This document shows positions 44,197-55,899 of a stretch of 64,000 nucleotides of DNA, piece by piece. The stretch comes from Leptodontidium sp. MPI-SDFR-AT-0119 (taxonomy: Eukaryota > Ascomycota > Leotiomycetes > Helotiales > Leptodontidiaceae): the NCBI GenBank assembly GCA_020726505.1, contig JAHLEZ010000051.1, positions 62,001-126,000 on the forward strand. Direction: 5' to 3'. Both the position numbers and the translations under genes were made by a program. The notes under the pieces are model-generated. The model saw only the letters and a program-made list of their open reading frames with translations, was not told where the DNA came from and made no database searches. Every line of letters begins with the position of its first letter. Positions within the stretch are counted from its first letter, which is position 1.

Positions 44197-47100
44197 TAAT
44201 AGTTATATTCGTCAAAAAGCTCTAAAATAGCGAGTTTTTTAGTAAGGTGATTTCTAAAGAGTTTCCGAGAGACCTTTACATTTCCGGCAGTCTCTTTTGG
44301 TCGTTTTCGTACCCGTAAAACCTTAGTTTTACTATCCCAAAATGTTAATATAGCTAGAGCAAATGCCCCATCTTAGAAGCCGGCATAAAGTACGTTTTCC
44401 GACTCCATAAGGAAAGTAACTATAGTACCCCAGGGCATTATATTAGGCCCTTTTTGCCACGTTTTCTTAAGGTCAACGAGATCCTAGATAACACCTAAAT
44501 TAACCCTGTAAGTACTAGTTGCCGCAAAGCCTTCTTTCCGGAGATATTCGAGTAGTTAAGTAGACGTAAAGAGATTATTAAGGTAGACGTAATACATAGC
44601 CTCTAGAAGTTGATTCAAAAGTAATAGTACAATAGACTGTGTAGCGTTTAGACCTTTAATTTTTTTAACTCCAAAAGTACCTCCACCCTTTCTTAGTTAG
44701 TAATAAAGCCACCGTAAAAAAAAGCCTTACTGTGTAATCACTCAAATCTTAATGCCGGTGGGAGTAGGTTTATTAGGTATCGTTGTAATAACCTTTAATC
44801 GGCCTATGTACTATTAAATAGCTTCGTCGATAGCTAAATCACGGCTAGGTTTCTAGAACTTCAAGTTAACGTTTTGAATATAAGTATTAAGTGGTTCCGT
44901 CTATGTAAATATTAGTCTAGTACACTTAAAATTAGGTGGGGAGGGTACTCTTTTAAACACATAGGCATCTTCGTCACTTAAGACTCGGAATCGTCGTCGT
45001 AAAGCTTGGAATCGATTGCGTAAAAAGACCTTCGTAATTAGGTGAAAAGGAGTTAAAATAGCCGTATTCTAGTAGTCCTTAATAATATTAAGAGGGTACA
45101 CAGTCATGTAAATACAGAAGGCTAAATATAAGTAGATTTCTTCGCGGCAAGTATTAAACTAATCCTTTACACGAGAGTTTAGTAGTAAGTCATTCTCTAA
45201 GCAACTTAGTTAATAAGAGTTTATAGCTAAAACGATTGTATTAATTATGTCTTCGTTATAGTATTAAGTAAAGAGGGAAATAAGATCTTCTAGAGAGTAA
45301 TTTTTAGGCAAATGGACCTCAAAATCGAAGTCTTCTAGCTCTATGGGGTGAAAAGTAGCACCTGTATTCTGTAAAGGCTCTGTATTTAGACAGAGAGTCC
45401 CTGTATCGGTAAGATTATGTGTTGCGTATTCGGCCATAGTATTGTATTTAAGGTAAGGTATTTTAGTGAAGAAATAAGTGGGGAAATAGAGTTGTTGATG
45501 TTTTTGTTTATCCTGCCCCGCACCGCACGGGCCCTGTAGTGATGGCAACCCCCCTGAATCGGAGGGTGCTTTGGGTGCTTCTGGCAGTTAAGGGGATAGC
45601 TCTGCGCGAAACAGGCCGCCGCCGATAGTCTATAATACTTTTAAGTAAATACTTGTTACATTAATAAGAATATAGTCGAGCTTAAAGTAGCGATTAATTT
45701 TATGTTTTAGTAGTATTAAAACGCTACGCGCTATTACGTCTACCTTTTAGATGTCTTTAAGCCTAACACTAGGCCAAATGACTAGAGTTTATAAGAAGAA
45801 GCCTTTAAGAAGAATCGATGGTTCACTCGAGGCTGGACGCTTTAGGAGCTTATTATATTAAGGCTAGTTAACTTCTTTAACTTAGAGAGTAAGCGACTTA
45901 GGAGTAAGTTATCTCTTAAGTCTAAGATATACTAAATTACTAGTATTATAAATAAAGCTCTTTAAGGTAATACATTATCAAAATTAAGTATTAAAGAGCG
46001 TAGATCCTGGGCAAAGCGCCGAAATATTACAATTAAAGAGGATGTAGTATACTACTTAATCGGGATCTTTAATATATTTATAATGCTAAATTACGGTGAG
46101 AAAAAGAACTAAGTATTTAGGCGGTTAGAGTATAAGATTTACAGGCTGTACAAGGGTAAGTTGTTTATATAAATGTGTTATTAATCGAAGCAACGACGCT
46201 AACAAGCACAAGGATCGATTTCGAATAGTTTACCGTCGGGCTTAATCTCGCGTTATTTCCTAAAGCTACACAATTTATTACTAGAGAGTAGGAGCTGTTA
46301 AAGATATACGGGCTGCTTTAAGATTACAGTAGTTAATCTTATGTCGTCTTATATAGTCTTAGGGGTATAGGAAAAACTTAGCTAGCGATTATATATACTA
46401 AACAACATAAAGAGAAATATTCGGGGATCTTTTGGCTAAACGTAAATAACGAGGATTTACTTAAGCTAAGCTTTTAGGACGTTATTTAATAAGTGCTAAG
46501 ATATTATCTTTCAATTAGTGTATTATTAAGCATCGACTAAAATAAAAACCTCGATTAAGTTATCAGTGTAATAAAAGCCTGGCTAGACTTCCCGCAGAAC
46601 ACAAGATGGCTTATTATTTATAACAACCTCGATAACCCTAAAACACCTAATAATCTCGACGGCTCGGCAGTCGATATTCGTTAATTCCATCCTTAATCTA
46701 ATCACGGCTCGGTTATTATTACGATACGGTCGTCACAAGTTAGGCTAGGTGAGCGAATTTATATTTAGAAGTTACTAAATATTAGGGACGGTCTTAAGAT
46801 TCTCTCGAATATGTCAGGACGTTAGGATATTGAGTATGTGTATATAATTTAGTAATAAGAGTAGAAATAATACTAATAAGATAGATTTTAATACTATAAC
46901 ACTTGTTAAAGAACTAGACGGTCTATTACTTGCCTTATTTATAATAGGGGCATATCTCGAGCACGTAACGGCAAGCTTCTCGGATTATCTTCGGCTTTAT
47001 AAGACATTATAGTTAAAGTTTTAGACGACAAGTCCCCTATTAGATTCTTATAAAGATTATATATTATATACGATATAACAGATCACTTTCGATCGGATCT

Positions 47101-48064
47101 AATAGTAGAATCTAGCATTAGCAAAACTACTCAAGCTATAGGCATATTTTTATTAACAGGACTTATGGTTTGACCTCTTTTGGCATATAAACTCTATAGA
47201 CTATAAATAGATATAGAAGCTTGCGAAGAACGAACTAAACTTTAATAAGGCTATTACTTTACTATATACTTTCGGACTGGTTAATCTAGACAGGTCTCCT
47301 CAGTAGTAGGTCGGGGCTAAAGGGTATAGTATATATAGTTGTGTTCACTCATAGATAGTGTTTGTACTTAACAAGGAGTGGGACGAGAGCCTCGTACGTC
47401 TGGCCTCGACTTGCGTAGCCTCACAGGTTCCTAATATAAATAAAAGGACTAGTGGCTCTTATAACGGCGACTTCTTTTACATACAACACGACAAAACGTT
47501 TTTATAGTAGATAGTAAGTTAGATATAGACGGACTGGATTAGGTTTTTCACAACTTAGGTATCCTTTACTTTAACCAAGGCAAGCTGGCGAAGGCAGAGG
47601 CGATGTATATTCGGGCGCTCTAAGGCTACGAGGAGGCACTTGGACCGAAGCACACGTCGATACTCTTAACAGTCCACAACCTAGGTACCCTTTACAAAAA
47701 CCAAGGCAAGCTAGCTAAGACAAAGGCGATGTATAACCGCGCGCTGCAAGGCTATAAGGACGCTCTTGGCCTTAAACTTACGTCGTCTTATTTGTTAGCG
47801 TTAAATACTATGTTCGCCTTTGGAGACCTCTTCTCGCAAACTAACCGGAAAGACATGGCAAAGACAATATATAATCGAGCATTGTCTGGATACACAACCG
47901 TCTAAGGGCCCTCTTCGAACCGCTGTAGGCAAGTTGGAGATTGGCTTTAAGTATTGCAAGTTGCGTCTGCTGAGTCGAAGGTAGGCCAGAATGAGCTTAC
48001 AGAGTCTGGAGCAGCAGAATCGAGGTCTTTAAAGCGGAAACTCCCAAGCGGGGAAGGCGGCTGA

Positions 48065-48885
48065 ATATTGGATAAGCCATAAGGCCTTCTTTTTCACGAC
48101 TCTGCTATTAACTTACACCTATTAATATACTGTATAGTACTATAAATAGAGAATAGATCAGACGTCTCGTTTAACTTCTGGTCTAGAATCGACCCCCGTT
48201 GAGAGTCGTGGCTAGGTTATAGCGAACCCGGGTGTGAATATAGTAAATTTTATTTCGGCTAATGTACATTACTAAGCACTGAAACATGTAGACCCTCTCA
48301 TCGCGCTTGCGTAACTCCCGGACTATATTCTTTCCCTCTCTAGGTGTCTTTAAAATTTAGAGCCATATTATTTCGTGATAGGACCTTTCCTTAAGTGCTC
48401 CGAATTATAAAAAGACTTTAATAATCGCGATTAAACAGGGGGGACAGCGGACGCGGCGATCGGTGGCGTGATTAAAACGATCGACAACATAGTCAACCAC
48501 AGTCTTTTTCTTATACTTAAGTAGTCTCCTTAAGAAGAAATAATTAAAGAAAGTAACATATAAATAACAACTTTATAAACTTGTTAAGAAAAAATTTATA
48601 ATTCTAAAACTATAGGCTCGTCTCGTGACAGGATGCGTCTCGCTTACGCAGGGACAGACGTTATATCAAGTTATATTTAATTGCTGTGGCCACGGGAAAA
48701 TCTGTATATGACTGACTGTTCCTCTTGGCCTCCTCCTGCTCTCCTCAGCTTAGCTTCTCTTCTCGGCGGACTGAACCCTCTCCTCTCTATTTAATTAACT
48801 GAATATAGTACTCACTTAAACCTCATCATTTTGAAATATCTTTTCAGCCTCTCAAGATTACATCACAGCAAGTGCCTGATTTAAA
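48065..48885. other. intergenic region after NLR-C
   Basis: 3' flank of NLR-C; composition improves after 48600. A pyrimidine-rich stretch with tctctcctctctattt lies at about 48775-48800, and a TCTTTTCAG-like site at about 48840. It may hold the promoter or 5' UTR of the next gene. No ORF or RNA recognised. Confidence 0.35.
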
Positions 48886-49857
48886 ATGGTGATAGTCTAG
48901 AATAGTCCCTGCCACGCTTCTTGAAGTGCAAAATTCGGGGCTTTCAGGGGTACAGATCGCCTAAATGCGCAGCAGCAATAAATGGTGAATACTTAGTTAA
49001 CCCCTTTACATCTTTTAAAGGTTAGATTGGTGGTACTTAAAGAGGACGGCTACCCGCTTGGGCTTGCCTCTCTATTATTAACTATAAACAAGATACTAGG
49101 CTCTTTCTCTCGCTCCGACTTCCCGCACCCCTTCCGCCTTTAGCGACTTCCACCTCTAAGAGCTAAAAGGCCTAAGACGACTACGACTAACGAGGAGGCG
49201 ACCTAAGAAGAGCCCTCGATCACGCTAAATCCGCCGTTATAAATAAGGTATATTAATATACTCTTATAGTTAGACATAATTCTTAAGTTATATAATATCC
49301 TCGCAAGTGCCTTTAATTGGCTATTACTTACTAAATACCTCGTCTTATTAAGAACCTTTATATTAATCCGGAACTATTGTACGCTTTTTAAGGGGGCAAG
49401 TAAGGCGGGTAAGGTCGTTGTTAAAACTATATAGAACCTGCCGCTACTTTAATTGGCCGGATTCTGTTGTAGTATTACTTTAGTAGGAATGCTCTTCTTA
49501 TATAAGATCTCGTGTAGTAATTATAAGTAAATGTTAGATCGAATTATTTAGTACGTCAAGTAATAGCGACGATGCTCAAGGGAAACTAAAGTATTTATAA
49601 GGCCTAGCTTAATTAATTTAGTAATTAGTTTTCTTATAACAATTATTAACATCTACACGGCTTAAGGTAGGCATTAGTCGGTTACTACTATTGTCACAGC
49701 GGCGGTCACAGGGGGCTACACTACTATTATACTAGTACTTCTACTAGTATTTGATATATAGGGTATAAGAAAGATTATAAAGAAGCACAATAACGAGAAG
49801 GAAAGGGCTAAACAGGAGGAAGCCAAGAGATTGAGCCGTGGGCGAAGTAAAGTATAA
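48886..49857 (+). pseudogene. conserved fungal multi-pass membrane protein, RIP-degraded
   Basis: The frame carries TNEEATQE-like sequence, then a hydrophobic helix (LASAFNWLLLTKYLVLL, family 'YLVLPGTFTS'), then NLPLL.LAGFCCSITLVGML. Later come ITIINIYTA.GRH.SVTTIV and TAAVTGGYTTIILVLLLVFD, and a charged tail (KKHNNEKERAKQEEAKR). This order matches a widespread Pezizomycotina hypothetical membrane protein with four predicted helices and the NVYTAQ..HWSV signature. Function is unknown. Several TAG/TAA stops lie at Gln/Trp codons, and the middle (about 49540-49600) is scrambled. The start at 48886 is only the first ATG in a plausible place. Confidence 0.65.
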
Positions 49858-52800
49858 TTAAGTCATAACTAGTTCCTTAATATTAGTAGTTATAGTAAAG
49901 GTATTAGGGCAAGAGTATATAAAACTTTAGTATGTTATTTATTAAGGATATCTTCTAACTTTTAAGTTAGCCTTCCACTTAAATAATAGAGATTATTTAC
50001 TAAATATATTAATTTATTTACAAGATAACTAATTCAAGCTAATCACGCTTCTAATATATATCAAACGAGAAGTAAGGTCTACTACTTACAAACAACTTTA
50101 AGGCTCTAGAAAAATTTTCCCTTAGCAAAGTAAATTCTTAAAGGGGAAGATATAAAATAATATCGTCACAAGTAGAGTATTACGATTTTAATTGTCGTGC
50201 GAAAAATAATTATTTAAATACTAAAAGTAACATTTTGCCTCTCTTTATTGTCCTCGTATAACATGTGGCTTGGGATATAAGACTTAACATTTGCAAATTT
50301 ATATAAGTATTTATTATGTGAAGCATAAACTTATGTTTTCATCGGCCAAGAAGTCGTGCACATAAAGTTCCCGTTTAAGTAATATATAATATGACTACGC
50401 TTATTTAATTCAGCCAGCTATTGATGTCATAATATAATAAATATAGTATATTCCGGTTTAAGCTTAAGTCTTAGTTTATAACCCCTACTTGCTTACCCCT
50501 TCTTACAAAAGCTTCGTATAATAAAGTTCTTCCGAGTATATCAAATTTAAAGATATTTTACTTAGCCCTTCCTAATACGTCTTAATGTTTTTAAAAATAC
50601 ATAAAGCGGCAAAACAAGTAAATGAAAGGCTAAGGAGAAAAGAGGCTACCTTGCTTATTAATATATACTAGTTAAGCGAGGAGCTTAAGGTTAAAGCCGC
50701 GGTAATAGTCCTACGGGGTAAGAGATACTGTGTTTATAATAGCCCTAACTAGTGGCTATCTTCTAAGAAGGAAATTGTAAAAAATCTCCCTTATTACGCG
50801 ATTCATTTTACTTACTTAACTAGGCGGGAACTTATTTACTTCTTAAGATTTTATAATCGCATGAATTAAATATAAAGATTATAATATAACTACCTCGCTT
50901 AAAGCTCGCTTATATACTCAATAAAACCTATTCTAGGCCTAATCAGCCGGAAATAGCTTAAAACAAGCCACATACGTCTGATACAAAGCTCTAACGTCCA
51001 CAGGTCACAGCCATGGAATCCAAGGCTTCTGATACACGGCTTTCCTAGGTTAAAACAGTGGTTGTACGAAGCTCCGGGCTCTGCGTCTCAAACTACCGGA
51101 AAGCAACTGTATTTAGTAAAGACTCGTTTGAGCTCGTTTGAGCTTACATTTACCTAATTCGGCTACCTAAGTGAATACACACGTGATAAGCTAGAGTAGT
51201 TATATAGACCTAGAAATCCCCTTTACAATAGAATCATCATTCACACCAAGTATCACTTTTTTTCATTAAAGGGGAAAATAACTATAAGATCACTACGTAT
51301 TAAGAAATGTAATAAATTATAGCCTATTTAGTAAGTCCGTTACATATATAAAAATAAGAAGGAAAGGCTTACTAATAAACAAAATTGATACTTTATTATA
51401 TTATTATTAAGATGTCTAGTTAAACTCAATAAGTATAAGAAATACTAAAGTTAAGCCAGGAAATATCAGAGTCAACCGCTACAAAAGTAAATCAAGTATA
51501 AAAGATGTTATATAGTAATTATTAATTACTATTCAAACTGTTATTATCTAAAGTAAAAAAATACTCAAACACTTGATCAAGGACCTCCCAAAGATTTTAA
51601 GTATTATTCCTCGCCTTTAAAAGAAGAAGCTAAGTTACGCGGATTTCCTTATTTATATTAATCTTATAAAGTATTTCAAGAGCTCCTTCGACTTCTTCTT
51701 CGATCGAGTTTAACTTTTCTAATGCCTAATAAGAGTTCTTAAATAAGTCTAAGGGGAATATATAGCGCCTTTTAAATATGCTCTTGTTACTTTTGGGGCC
51801 GATTTTGACACTACCCTTGTTACTATTATCCTTCGCTCTAGTATTCACATATCTGAATTTGTCGCAGACTAGCTGCTAATTTTCTTCCTTGACTATACGT
51901 TTCCTTATTCAGGGTTCGTAAATAATTAGCTTTAGACACGTCTCTTTTATATTAAATAGTTATTTTAATTAAACATTAATATAAGTTATAAAATAGTCTT
52001 TAGAGCAAGTTACCTCGAGAATTACCTTAAAGCTAAACTTTACTTTATTTTAACAAGGACAAGTACCGATCGCTACTAAGTTATGTGAGATTTCCTAGCA
52101 AGAAGGGAGTTACGTTATTATATAAGCTTAATATATAGCTTGAGCTCGACTTTATTATAATCGCAGTTATATTAAGAAAGATAATTAAAATAAGTTAAAA
52201 ACTAATATAAAAGAAGTTAGAATTAAAAAAGAAAAAATAAAGGAGAAGTCCCCTCTTCATACTTGTCTCCCCGGGCGCAGCCTTTAAGTATATCCTAGTT
52301 CGTCTTAAGGATGGTAGCCCTTAATACGTGGATATACGTGGAATTAGTCGCTTTAAGCGGTACTAGGGTTAAGAGCGAATATAAATTACTTATAGGGGAC
52401 GATTTAAAGTATAATTACTCTAATTAATCTTAAGTTAAACAAACAAATATATAATAAAATACTAGTACGCTATCTCCTATTTAAATTATATTTTATTATC
52501 TATATTAGTATCTAAGCATTACTATTGTAGATATTAGGTAACATTGAACTTATTAAATATACCCTCTTTATTTATATTTAATAAGTTTATCCTTGATGCC
52601 TTAATAGCGAATCGTACCCTTGGCGCAAGCTTACTTGCGGGCTTAATACTAGCGAGGAATGGATACTATCTGGTTAGTAACGACTTTAGTCGCTAGATAT
52701 GTTACTTACTTTTATTAAGCTTTAAATTAAACTAGTTAAGTAATACGAGAGGAAATCAAGCACTCTTTTGGGCTAAACCTCCTTTTTATATCTTAATAGT

Positions 52801-53207
52801 AATATCTCTTTTATTATATATGTGATAAATAGTAAGTCGAGGAAGGTATGCACGAATTGTGTACTTTTATTTGATGCTTTTCGCCTATACTACTTTAAAT
52901 TTAGAACTAGATCCCGGTTAGTGATTTTAAGTATATACTTAAGGTCGTGTGCTTACTAAACTTGATTTTCCCCTCTATTAATATTCGGATATTAGACATA
53001 GATAGCTCTTTGCAAGATATCCCTCTTAATAAAAGGTAACCCGAGCCGCTTAAAACCTATTTCTATTAGTAAGTACTTCTTAAAATTAGGGTCGATTTAC
53101 CTTTAAGATAATTGTGGCGACCTCTTACTCGTTAAACGAGAAGAATAAAAAGCTAATATTAGTTAAAAACAGTTCGAGGTATTCTAAAGCGGTAAATATT
53201 TTATTAC
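49858..53207. other. AT-rich degraded region without a recognised gene
   Basis: Mostly RIP-type AT-rich sequence. On the + strand 50590-50930 is semi-open (AAKQVNERLRRKEATLLIN, then RGKRYCVYNSPN). On the minus strand the same area has MNRVIREIFYNFLLRR. Neither is a known domain. A less mutated island at 50930-51250 contains the NLR-B-like promoter block. Confidence 0.35.
51195..51247 (-). promoter_or_regulatory. second copy of the NLR-B promoter block
   Basis: Read on the minus strand it starts ggtgtgaatgatgattct and continues through tctaggtctatataactac, matching 14472-14525. A 13-bp agctttgtatcag motif, the unit core of the NLR-B minisatellite, follows about 205 bp downstream on the same strand (50978-50990). 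It probably marks the start of a lost paralogous gene running leftwards. Inference from similarity only. Confidence 0.5.
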
Positions 53208-53529
53208 CGTAATGTCGTGCAACACAGGTATGCGCACGTGCCTAGCCTACGTAAGCAGGGCCAGTTATAGGGGCAGTTGTAGACAGGAGCTCCCTCCTAG
53301 AAATCAGACACTCTTTTGCCACCACGTTGCAGCCACTGGAAGAGCCATGCCGGCCGTCGATTAGAGCTTTGCACGACACGTAATAATACACATTATATAT
53401 TATAGTAATATTAAGATATTTTATTCCTAAAAGGGCTTGAAGAAGCTTTATACTTCCTGGATTCGGAAATTCGCGAATTATAGCTCGGGAAAAGTACTTT
53501 CTTAGGTAATTGGCTAAAGAAGGTTCCAC
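52900..53529 (-). pseudogene. unidentified coding remnant interrupted by solo LTR 3
   Basis: On the minus strand MEPSLANYLRKYFSRAIIRE followed by FPNPGSIKLLQALLG starts at 53529. After the solo LTR (one cgtaa removed) it resumes as YGNKIFTALEYLELFLTNI and later EVATIILKVNRP. The frame makes sense only with the LTR removed. I do not recognise the family. Confidence 0.45.
53213..53378. mobile_element. solo LTR 3 (166 bp)
   Basis: Begins TGTCGTGCAACACAGG and ends GCTTTGCACGACA, with an exact cgtaa duplication (53208-53212 and 53379-53383). It shares the nine-base palindromic termini of solo LTRs 1 and 2 and a similar start to Copia-1 LTRs, but its interior is unrelated to all of them. Little RIP damage. 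Confidence 0.85.
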
Positions 53530-55899
53530 GGATCCAGAAGTAATAAGGGTATAATTATCTTAGGGGGATTTTAACTATATTTTGAAAAACTTCCCCGGCG
53601 ATTATATACTTTCGGAGTAAGGCAATAATAAACCTTTAAGGGCGTAAGAGGGCTCGCCTTTTAAGAACTCATCCACAAGATTAGTGGAAATGCGTTTCAC
53701 ACGGCGGAGTCCCTAATAAAGTAGTATTAAAGAGCGGTTAAATATATTAAATATTTTAGTTATTTAAAATAGATTTTTGGGAGGAAAGTTCATTAAGTTA
53801 GGAGGGCTATCGCAAGAGCTTTTATAAATAATTTAATCGGTCCAATTAGTACTTTAGCTTGTACTCCCTTGAGCTACTTAAGCAATAAAAATCCTAAATC
53901 TGAGATGTAGCCTTTCTTTAGAGACGCTTTGTTTTAAGTATATACTCGATTAGGATAACTGTTTAAGTAAGAGCTTAAATAAGATAACACTTAACTATGT
54001 TCCTTTTCGTTTAGCTTAAGAAAACAGCCTATTTAAAACCGAGTACCTTCTATAATCTCTAAGCACAGTATAGTCTTACGCACTACGTTGTATACTAAAA
54101 GATGTTTATAAGATCTAGATTTAGAAAACGGAGCTAGAGGAATTTTAAGGAATATAAAGCGCCTACTACTTACTTTATTTAGTTACAATTATAGTAAATT
54201 GTCAGTGCAGTACCGGTTCATGTACTACGCCGCATGTGTGAATATATTCTAATGCGAGTATAGCGATAGAGTAATAAATATATAATTTAAAATCTATATA
54301 TTTTTAAAGAAAGTGCGAAGAGAGCTAGATTATATATTACGAAACCTTACCGAATCTCCACTAAAACTAGTCCGGCTAAGCTCTGACCTTGACTTTGACT
54401 CGTACCCCCTTTTCCAGACTGAAGTATACTTATATAAGGACTTGTAGACTAATATAGGCAAAACTTCTTTTAGAAAGACTATTTCTAATATAATATAAAA
54501 GTAAATAACTAGTAATATAAGAAATAATAATAATAAACAAAAGGAAATAATAAAGTATTTAATAACGTTTACGCCTGGCCCGAAAGTGTCTCGAAAGGGG
54601 TCCGAATCTAGCGATACGCAATAGCGAGGCTAAGTGAAAACTAGTAATAATAAGAACCCTTAGTATTATGTAACGTAATAGATATATATATGTCGCTTTC
54701 CTTTAAAGTTTTAGAGTCTTCTTTAGTTAATATATATATAACTACTATACGTATATTATTTTCTGATCTCTTAAATTCGTTTAATATAGTTTAAAAACTA
54801 ATATTTCTAAGAAGATTATATTAAATTAAATAAATAACTTAAAAGTAAATATACTTTTCGAAGATAGTTCAGTAAGGAAACGATATATTAATTAAAAACA
54901 GTACTTATACTAATACTTATAAGAGCGCTTAATCTCGTATACTACAAATGCTATATTTAGTACGTTTGTCTCTTCACAAAGAACTTATCCTACGAATGTG
55001 CCTTTAATAATCTTAAGAGTAAGAAATGCGTATATTACGTAAAGAAGAAGTCTTAGTGTAACTTAGTAAGTACTTTTAATTTCTTTTCTTATTTTAAATC
55101 GTATCCGAGTTATTACTGAAAGTACTTTAAACATACAGTTACTAATATATAGTAGATCCCTTAGTTTATAGCTAAGGAGTACCTTCGTCTAGTTACCGCC
55201 CTCGAGGCAAAAGATAAAGAAGTTATTATTGCTACTATTAAATTAATTAATTCGGTATTATTAGTCGCCGCTACTAGCGTACTAAAGATTACTAAGGAGT
55301 TATCGTTAGCGTTATTAGAGGAAACGCGCGCTATACGCCGGGAAATCGCTGGCTTAGCTAGCTCGTAAGTAATAAGTTAATCCCTTTATCTCTTTTTAAT
55401 ACTAAGACTCCTAAATATTAACGCTTTATTATAAGAGATAGTATTAGTCTTAAACCGGCTCCTCACCGTCGTTTCCTTTGCCGCTACTAAGCGTAATAAG
55501 GAGGACGGCGGTGAGAACGATGTTCTTACTAAGCGTCTTCGCCGAAGTCGCCACTATAGCGCGGGGGAGGAAGAGAAAGAGGAGAAAGAACTTCTTCCTA
55601 ATATATATACGTAAGGGATTCGGCCTTGTTTTAGATTAGCTTCGTAGTAAGTTCTTTATAGCGGCACTTTCTTTATATTACCATACGAGAGTAGCCCCCT
55701 ACGGTAAAACCGGTAATTTGTCCTTATTAGAGTATCGTCGTAAGGCTGCCTATTAGTGCTTTAAATTAGAGGGTGTTTAGAACTAAATCGAGTGTGTTTT
55801 TAACTTCGTAAATTAATTAAATATAAAAATAATCGCAAGTAATAAATTAATAAATAAGAGTTATAAGGAAATATATAAAAAAATTCAACGAGTATAAGA
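53530..55899. other. degraded region; possible small Cys-containing ORF remnant
   Basis: AT-rich with no clear gene. On the + strand about 54950-55370 reads YECAFNNLKSKKCVYYVKKK, then a basic-hydrophobic stretch ending TRAIRREIAGLASS. This resembles short fungal proteins with a CxxC-type motif that often accompany transposons. At 55480-55620 an Arg/Glu-rich tail follows (KRNKEDGGENDV). Too damaged to name. Confidence 0.3.

Larger units (their letters stand above)
39790..45434 (-). pseudogene. PB1 transposase pseudogene, split by the IS630-type element
   Basis: The N-terminal part, 45434-44199, begins MAEYATHNLTDTGTL and is open for 57 codons, then degrades. Family motifs include AIDEAI..YIGRLK, YLNNLFTST (family DNLFTS), LLEYLRKEGFAATSTYRV and VLRVRKRPKETAG. 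The C-terminal part continues at 40281-39790 with IDVGD.LQGYN and ends in a Cys-rich domain (CRTCQ, FGCKQC, NNCFALYY), the piggyBac-type zinc-binding tail. The two halves join when the nested element and one TA are removed. Stops are mainly at former Gln/Trp codons. Catalytic Asp residues are only partly readable. Confidence 0.88.
39672..45587 (-). mobile_element. piggyBac element PB1 (5.9 kb including nested element)
   Basis: Ends ctgccagag and cttctggcag form the terminal inverted repeat, and the element is bordered by TTAA on both sides (39668-39671 and 45588-45591), the piggyBac target. The insertion site reads tatccccTTAAggggata when closed, a palindrome. The host is the HET domain of NLR-C. 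The transposase is on the minus strand. An IS630-type element occupies 40284-44196. Confidence 0.93.
39483..48064 (+). pseudogene. NLR-C: HET-NB-ARC-TPR receptor pseudogene, split by piggyBac PB1
   Basis: The first piece, 39483-39671, starts MRLL.RKPTGEIVF and continues DVLAYVILSYI.GKEEV, the HET domain N-terminus. After PB1 (TTAA duplication) the second piece, 45588-48064, resumes with CAKQAAADSL.YF and TCYINKN. It then runs through KRRNITIKEDVVYYLIGIF and an NB-ARC domain. The P-loop GIGKT is intact (46363-46377), followed by WLIIYNNLDNP, HGSVIITTRSSQVRLGERI and LDGLLLALFIIGAYLEH. At 47550-47880 there are kinesin-light-chain type TPRs (LGILYFNQGKLAKAEAMY, LGTLYKNQGKLAKTKAMY). The frame ends at a stop at 48062-48064. 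Stops are at former Gln/Trp codons; the TPR part is nearly open. It was a full NLR before the insertion and RIP. Confidence 0.92.
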
